Origin: Myxococcales bacterium
Lineage (GTDB): Bacteria; Myxococcota_A; UBA9042; JABWCM01
Assembly: GCA_013360285.1 (NCBI GenBank)
Contig: JABWCM010000102.1
Span: 1 to 49,240 of the forward strand
Length of the DNA stretch: 49,240 nucleotides
Reading direction: 5' to 3'
The notes under the pieces are model-generated. The model was not told the origin of the DNA. It was given only the letters and a program-made list of their open reading frames with translations, and made no database searches. Below are positions 44,822 to 49,240 of the stretch, piece after piece. The position numbers and the translations under genes were made by a program. How positions within the stretch are numbered: position 1 is the first letter of the stretch; the number at the start of each line of letters is the position of its first letter.

Positions 44822-46153
44822 TTATCGCCCTCCCGGTTGCCGTCGCTCCGCGTCTTTGGCCCATTCGATGAACTTACGAATAATGGAACCGTCGGTGGAA
44901 GCTACGGGAATATCCTGCCTGTGGTGTTCCAAAACGAGGTTCAACCCCGAAAATGCGCGGATACCCGCCGGCGTGACCCCGCCGCCTTTTTTGGGTTGTT
45001 CACCGGGGCCGGAAAAATCGACAAACACGGTCGTGTACTTGATGGCGGCGCCTTGTTTCACCCGAATCACCCGGAAAAACAAAGGCGACGCCAAGCGGTC
45101 CAACTGTTCCGACTTCCCGCGCCCTTTGGCCTTGGGCAGGTCCGGGTACACGGTTGATTTGTCGTTTTGTAACGAACGAAAATAAAACGGAAGCGGCAAG
45201 CCGAACGCGGCACGGCTTATGGGCGCCGCCGGCTGGCCTCGCCCGCGGGTCATCGCTTCTTTGACCGCGAAGTAGTCGGGTAAAGGTGGGAGTCCCACCG
45301 CGCGCCGGGCCAAGGTGTTGCGATAATTGAGAAACAGGCTGCCGGCTGTCTCCAGGGCTTCTTCGGGAGTGCGGTGGAGTTTGGCCAAACCATCCACAAC
45401 GACAATATCATCCAACGTTCGTATCGTTTCCAGCGGCCGTTCTCCCTTACCCAGCCACTTCGGCGCATGCTGTTCCACAAATCTTTCAAACACATCCTTG
45501 GTATGGCTGATACCCAATTCCAAGTTTCGCCTCGCTGCCTCGGGGTCTGCGGCCACCAATCCAAAAGCCGGCCCGCCCCAGGTGAGCCCCGACGCACCCA
45601 ACGCGCCTATCGAACCCCATCCGCGCCGCAACCGGGCGCCAATGCCGCCCAAATGGGTCCAAAGCCACAAGGTGGCCGACAGAACTTCGAGCACACCGGG
45701 GGCCGCGCGGTGGGTAAGCATCAGAGGAAGGTGAATAGGGGACCCAGGGTCGGAAACAACTGCGTCCGCCCCGCCATCAAAGACGCCGTATCCCAGATAC
45801 AACAATCCCGGCTGGGAGTGGCGGCTCGGCTGGTCGAGGCGTTTGACCAAAGCCCCACGTGGGATGCCCAATACCACCGACGAGGCCCGCTCCGTGGATC
45901 CGAAAACCAACGATTCCAGGCGTCGCAGTTCGTCGAGGTACTTTTCTTCGTCCTTGGAGCGTTGATCGGCATCGCCCTTGGGTGTGTAATTGGGCCACAT
46001 CACACCCGCCAAAGCCGCCCGAAACCACCATCGCAGCACGCCGCGCACCGAAGGTGGGCGAAACGGCATTTCCGTGTCGGCGCGTCGAAAACGGGCGCCG
46101 CCGATAAAAGCAGGAGTCAAAAGTTGCAGATCAAGGTCGATTTTGGAAGCCAT
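44822..46153 (-). CDS. cmr1: Type III-B CRISPR RAMP protein Cmr1
   Basis: The 443-aa first gene of the operon has the Cmr1 hallmark LLTPAFIGGARFRRADTEMP and PPSVRGVLRWWFRAAL in its first 50 residues. Cmr1 sits at the 3' end of the crRNA in the complex. GIGARLRRGWGSIGALG lies in the middle as the Gly-rich RAMP loop. The start at 46153 is chosen over the longer frame because of this motif spacing and an AAGGGG upstream. The promoter must lie in the 260-base gap to the divergent mpg gene; no confident hexamers were found. Confidence 0.96.
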   Translation of the reverse strand: MASKIDLDLQLLTPAFIGGARFRRADTEMPFRPPSVRGVLRWWFRAALAGVMWPNYTPKGDADQRSKDEEKYLDELRRLESLVFGSTERASSVVLGIPRGALVKRLDQPSRHSQPGLLYLGYGVFDGGADAVVSDPGSPIHLPLMLTHRAAPGVLEVLSATLWLWTHLGGIGARLRRGWGSIGALGASGLTWGGPAFGLVAADPEAARRNLELGISHTKDVFERFVEQHAPKWLGKGERPLETIRTLDDIVVVDGLAKLHRTPEEALETAGSLFLNYRNTLARRAVGLPPLPDYFAVKEAMTRGRGQPAAPISRAAFGLPLPFYFRSLQNDKSTVYPDLPKAKGRGKSEQLDRLASPLFFRVIRVKQGAAIKYTTVFVDFSGPGEQPKKGGGVTPAGIRAFSGLNLVLEHHRQDIPVASTDGSIIRKFIEWAKDAERRQPGGR

Positions 46154-46223
46154 GACACCCCTTGGTTTATGCTTTGCTACGAAAATGCTCAAAAATGAGC
46201 TGATTTCGCGCCGCACGCCATAC

Positions 46224-46421
46224 CTAGCTTACCACTTGGTGGACAAACCTACCGCGAAGGTAACCGACCCAAACCTTTTGTGCAAGCGGCCCATAACCTG
46301 GACGCGAACCATCCCAAAGCAGGTACGGAACCCCTTGAACGGACTGAATCTCTGTGTCACTGTTGAGCCAACCTGGACCCAACGTCCATACCAAAAACCT
46401 TTGGTTTTCCTTAATGAACAA
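46224..46421 (-). CDS. Possible small ORF or gene remnant upstream of cmr1
   Basis: A 65-codon frame with a TTG start reads like protein rather than noise (WTLGPGWLNSDTEIQ, LLWDGSRPGYGPLAQ), with ordinary codon choice. It lies in the cmr1-mpg gap on the cmr strand and ends 71 bases before cmr1. No good ribosome site is visible, and its first codons overlap the mpg start. It may be a decayed fragment or chance. Confidence 0.25.
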   Translation of the reverse strand: MFIKENQRFLVWTLGPGWLNSDTEIQSVQGVPYLLWDGSRPGYGPLAQKVWVGYLRGRFVHQVVS

Positions 46422-47004
46422 ACCTTTTCCGTTTCCATTTTATGAAACCGACCCTCTGGAACTGGCCCGTGTCTTGTTGGGCGCGCGGTTGACTGTCCGC
46501 GACGCAGCCGGGATAGAGCGGGAGGGTATTGTGGTAGAAACCGAGGCTTATCGGGGTGAAGAGGACTTGGCGTGTCACGCCAGAGCGGGGAAAACACCCC
46601 GCACCGAAATCATGTATGGGCCTGGGGGATTCGCTTATGTTTACCTGATTTACGGAATGTACCAGATGCTGAACGTGACGGCTTGGCCGGAAGGGAAACC
46701 CGCGGCGGTGTTGGTGCGGGCGGTCGAGCCAATCGGAAACATCGCCGGGCGTACCAACGGGCCCGGACGACTGACCAAAACTTTGCAGATTCATAAACAC
46801 CACAACGGGTTGCCGTTTGTGGGACCGGAATTGAAGTTAACCCCCGACTGGGATATTCAAGACAGCCACGTGGGTGTGGGGCCGAGAATCGGCGTGGAGT
46901 ATGCCGGCGACTGGGCACACAAACCCTGGCGATTTTTTATTGCGGACAATCCACATGTTTCCGTGCGCCCGAAAAAGGGCATAAAAGTAGGTAACATACC
47001 ATGA
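46414..47004 (+). CDS. mpg: 3-methyladenine DNA glycosylase (AAG/MPG family)
   Basis: The 196-aa enzyme removes alkylated purines to start base-excision repair. VETEAYRGEEDLACHARAG with the catalytic Glu, then MYGPGGFAYVYLIYGMY and LNVT, match the Aag fold. RTNGPGRLTKTLQI and GPRIGVEYAGDWAHKPWRF complete the family pattern. The ATG at 46414 agrees with family N-termini; its ribosome site is weak. It is divergent from the cmr operon and coupled by ATGA to the small lipoprotein. Confidence 0.95.
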   Translation: MNKPFPFPFYETDPLELARVLLGARLTVRDAAGIEREGIVVETEAYRGEEDLACHARAGKTPRTEIMYGPGGFAYVYLIYGMYQMLNVTAWPEGKPAAVLVRAVEPIGNIAGRTNGPGRLTKTLQIHKHHNGLPFVGPELKLTPDWDIQDSHVGVGPRIGVEYAGDWAHKPWRFFIADNPHVSVRPKKGIKVGNIP

Positions 47005-47564
47005 GAATAATGACCTGGTTTGCTGCGGTTACGCTGTTATGGAACGTTTTTGTCGCCTGCGATTCGGGGAACAGGGACGAAGGCACCGGTCTCAATCAAG
47101 AAAACGGGGACCAGGATGTTGCCGGCGCAGGTTTCGGCGGAGCGGAAACCAGTGGTGGAGGAGGTGGGTCGGATGGATTTACCGTCGGCACCATCAAAAA
47201 AGACACGGCCGGCAGCAACGACGACACCACGGGTGGTTCCCAGAACGATGCCACGACAGGTAACAACGAGAGTGACCAGAAAACCGGAGAAGACCAAGAT
47301 ATTGTAGAGGGTGAACAAGACATCGACGATCCGGTGGTATGGACAGGATGTGTGCAAATCGCCAACTGCGTGGTCCAATGTACCACCATGGACCAAAGTT
47401 GTGTCGATCAATGTACCCAAGGGGCTGATCCAGAAGCTGCCCAAGCGTTTAACGAGTTGTGGACATGTGCACAGGCCAACTGCGTCATCGGCGACCCCAG
47501 CATGGGTGACTGTATGGCCACACAATGCGGCGCTCAGTACACCGCGTGTATCTCACCAGGATAG
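47001..47564 (+). CDS. Small Asp/Gly-rich lipoprotein with Cys-rich tail
   Basis: The 187-aa protein has a lipobox VFVAC (Cys20). Residues about 22-110 are a low-complexity Gly/Asp/Asn/Thr linker. The last 75 residues hold ten cysteines in CVQIANCVVQC, CVDQC, CAQANC and CMATQC, a compact disulfide module. The ATG overlaps the mpg stop. No function is recognised. The style matches the lipoproteins at 12633 and 18265. Confidence 0.7.
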   Translation: MRIMTWFAAVTLLWNVFVACDSGNRDEGTGLNQENGDQDVAGAGFGGAETSGGGGGSDGFTVGTIKKDTAGSNDDTTGGSQNDATTGNNESDQKTGEDQDIVEGEQDIDDPVVWTGCVQIANCVVQCTTMDQSCVDQCTQGADPEAAQAFNELWTCAQANCVIGDPSMGDCMATQCGAQYTACISPG

Positions 47565-47577
47565 ACATAATGCGATG

Positions 47578-47601
47578 TATGGCAGAATGGGGTCTGCCAT
47601 A
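47578..47601 (+). terminator. Hairpin after the small lipoprotein gene
   Basis: TATGGCAG and CTGCCATA form an eight-pair stem around an eight-base loop, 14 bases after the stop. No T-run follows, so factor-independent termination is uncertain. Confidence 0.35.
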
Positions 47602-47715
47602 CCCTACCTTCCATAAATCCGGGTCCAATCGCCCAACTGCACCGTAGTCAGTCTCCATCGATCAGTGGTATGTTTGTTGGGTGCAAACAACTTGTTTGCT
47701 CACGGCGGATGGTAG

Positions 47716-49122
47716 ATGGGCCACGACACACATTTTCTCGAACGATTGGAACGATTAAGCGCCCATCATGCCGAATGGGCGCTGTACATTTATCGCGACC
47801 CGGAATTGGTGCGCCTGCTGCTGACTGCTGCAAAAATTCCCGACAATGCCCAACGCATCGCCCTTTCTTTGGATCATCCTACCGACGGACCGTTTGTCGT
47901 GGTGCAGCGTGATGGTGTTTTTGTGACCTGCCTCGGCGTGGGAATGTCAACCGGAAGTTGCCCGATTATTCCCCGGCACATCCTCGACGCCCAGGTGCAG
48001 CGTCTGGACGTCCTTCGCACGCGCAAAGCGGTTTTTGAAGAACGCCTGGAACGTCACGGAAGTCTCGTTAAGTTAATGAAGCGTATCTGGGAAGCTGGGC
48101 ATCGGGTCTCGCGGGAAGAATTTGTCGCCGCAAGCACGATGTCACCCTTGATTCGTGACGAATTGTGGCGCCAAAACCTGGAACTGACCGAAAAATACAT
48201 CTTTTTGGTACAGCGACTGACCGCGGGTCAATTTGATCGCCGTTTCGCGCGACCGACCGATCACGACTTACACGACATGCGGGTGCTTTGGAATTGGGCT
48301 TGGAGAGTGGGGCACAACCACACACTCGCATCGATCGATGGTGTCTCGACCCCGATGATCGAAACATTGGTGGAACAACATCCCATCGATTTTGATCCCA
48401 CGTGGACGGCTGTACGGATCGGGCTCTTGAGCACGGTCGCACGCAGCGCCTGGGCCGTGGCTCAACATGGAAAACTGTTTTTATGGGGCGCCAAACAACG
48501 AATGACCCGCGCGTTGGAAGCCCCGTCCCGGTATTATTCGGCAATGGTGTGCCTGCTGGCAATCGGCGTTCGACACCCTAAGTTACAAGGTGAAATCGCC
48601 AAAGCTTTTGAGAAATGTTCACTGGACAAAGTTCCCTTAAACGACCAGCAAAAAGAAATCCAGATGTTCAGTGTGAAATATGTCAAAACGTTTATGCGGC
48701 TTCCGCCGAATGCGCTTGAAGAAGTTCTCGAAGAGCAACGGAGCTACATCCACACGTACTGGCCGGGCATCCAGGAGGTGTTCGCAACACCGAAAGACAT
48801 TCCAATGGATCTGATGCCCACCCTGCTGGCGAACCAACAGGACAATTTGTACAGCTACGACTCGTACGGCGGCATTCCACTGATGGGAAGCCTGCCACAT
48901 TGTGTCCGTCAGGGTGCGGAATTGTTGTATTTTACCGAAAAAGACATCGCGCGATTTACCACTCCGTGGACCCCCGTGATGACCATTGAAGCACTCCTGC
49001 TGCCCTTTGTGGACCGCTATGGTGTAAAACGACCGGTTGTCAACGCTCAAAAAAAGGTCGGTCGGAATGAACAGTGCCCTTGCAACAGTGGAAAAAAATA
49101 CAAAACGTGTTGTCTGAAATAA
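47716..49122 (+). CDS. Hypothetical protein with C-terminal SEC-C zinc motif
   Basis: The 468-aa protein has a mostly helical body without a recognised family (LERLERLSAHHAEWALYIYRD at the start, and a central helical region). The last 20 residues are a SEC-C zinc-binding motif (CPCNSGKKYKTCC), known from SecA and many unrelated proteins. GGATGGTAG precedes the ATG at 47716. The function is unknown; the motif suggests zinc-dependent contact with another protein or ribosome. Element B follows 20 bases after the stop. Confidence 0.75.
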   Translation: MGHDTHFLERLERLSAHHAEWALYIYRDPELVRLLLTAAKIPDNAQRIALSLDHPTDGPFVVVQRDGVFVTCLGVGMSTGSCPIIPRHILDAQVQRLDVLRTRKAVFEERLERHGSLVKLMKRIWEAGHRVSREEFVAASTMSPLIRDELWRQNLELTEKYIFLVQRLTAGQFDRRFARPTDHDLHDMRVLWNWAWRVGHNHTLASIDGVSTPMIETLVEQHPIDFDPTWTAVRIGLLSTVARSAWAVAQHGKLFLWGAKQRMTRALEAPSRYYSAMVCLLAIGVRHPKLQGEIAKAFEKCSLDKVPLNDQQKEIQMFSVKYVKTFMRLPPNALEEVLEEQRSYIHTYWPGIQEVFATPKDIPMDLMPTLLANQQDNLYSYDSYGGIPLMGSLPHCVRQGAELLYFTEKDIARFTTPWTPVMTIEALLLPFVDRYGVKRPVVNAQKKVGRNEQCPCNSGKKYKTCCLK

Positions 49123-49141
49123 AACATCCCCAACGTGCCTG

Positions 49142-49240
49142 AGAGGGTGTTTGGGAAAAAAATAAGCTACGCGAGCCATTGGCCTACTGCGTCGGTCCTG
49201 CCTCGGTCGGCCCATCCTCAGCGTACCTTCGGGTCTCATC
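49142..49240. repeat. Second copy of palindromic element B, cut by window edge
   Basis: It starts agagggtgtttggg plus an A run, and continues as the reverse complement of the copy at 37645-37830 with one missing base near the start. About 85 bases in it has an 8-base deletion (cgtaccttcgggt against cgtaccttgtaccttcgggt). Such similarity between copies 11 kb apart implies recent movement or conversion. The remaining part lies beyond the window. Confidence 0.85.

Noticed and set aside
1-49240. tRNA, rRNA, riboswitch or transposase genes
   Set aside because: No cloverleaf, rRNA-like segment, known riboswitch core or DDE-transposase motif was recognised on either strand by eye. A covariance-model search would be needed to exclude small RNAs.

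Overview
The window looks like a chromosomal segment of a Myxococcota-like (former deltaproteobacterial) bacterium. This placement is inferred from gene style and not proven: many lipoproteins have Asp/Thr-rich linkers, there are large cysteine-rich repeat proteins, MopE-like Asn-Asp-Gly-Asp-Gly motifs, dockerin-like modules, CotH proteins and a type III-B CRISPR operon. No rRNA, tRNA, origin, transposase or CRISPR array was seen.

Left part (1-16.5 kb): a truncated SAM methyltransferase converges on speD (AdoMet decarboxylase). A degenerate metallo-beta-lactamase-fold protein is translationally coupled to a CDDGN-type cysteine-rich lipoprotein. A lipoprotein with eleven 57-residue, ten-cysteine repeats lies 10 bases upstream of a membrane sulfatase/LTA-synthase-like enzyme. 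A TPR lipoprotein lies divergent to glgP, which leads an operon with an Asp/Thr-rich lipoprotein and an RND/MMPL transporter.

Middle part (16.5-38 kb): a cluster of palindromic elements is followed by a sugar/polyol-phosphate nucleotidyltransferase with an SRPBCC protein. A MopE-like lipoprotein overlaps a nine-heme-motif cytochrome c. On the minus strand come an 871-aa protein with ten CC-x4-WD-x2-C modules and a terminal dockerin-like module, a dockerin/lamin-tail/P-domain protein, and an operon of lipoprotein, membrane protein, GGQ release-factor-like protein and a membrane-anchored tandem DsbA-like protein. Next is a tightly overlapping operon of three lipoproteins (VWA-like+CotH, beta-helix, CotH). 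Divergently, a small dockerin-like protein is coupled to a tail-fibre-like secreted protein.

Right part (38-49 kb): a complete, overlapping cmr1-cmr2(cas10)-cmr3-cmr4-cmr5-cmr6 operon on the minus strand. Its Cas10 keeps the GGDD cyclase motif but seems to have lost the HD nuclease motif. Flanking it are a 3-methyladenine DNA glycosylase coupled to a small lipoprotein, and a SEC-C-motif protein.

The common theme is an export-heavy, disulfide-rich surface proteome: lipoproteins, Cys repeats, dockerin-like modules with extra cysteines and a DsbA-like protein. It is punctuated by non-coding palindromic elements that repeatedly abut or overlap stop codons. The most unusual candidates are the three-lipoprotein CotH/beta-helix operon, the stop-codon-associated palindromes, and the HD-less type III-B system with no effector beside it.
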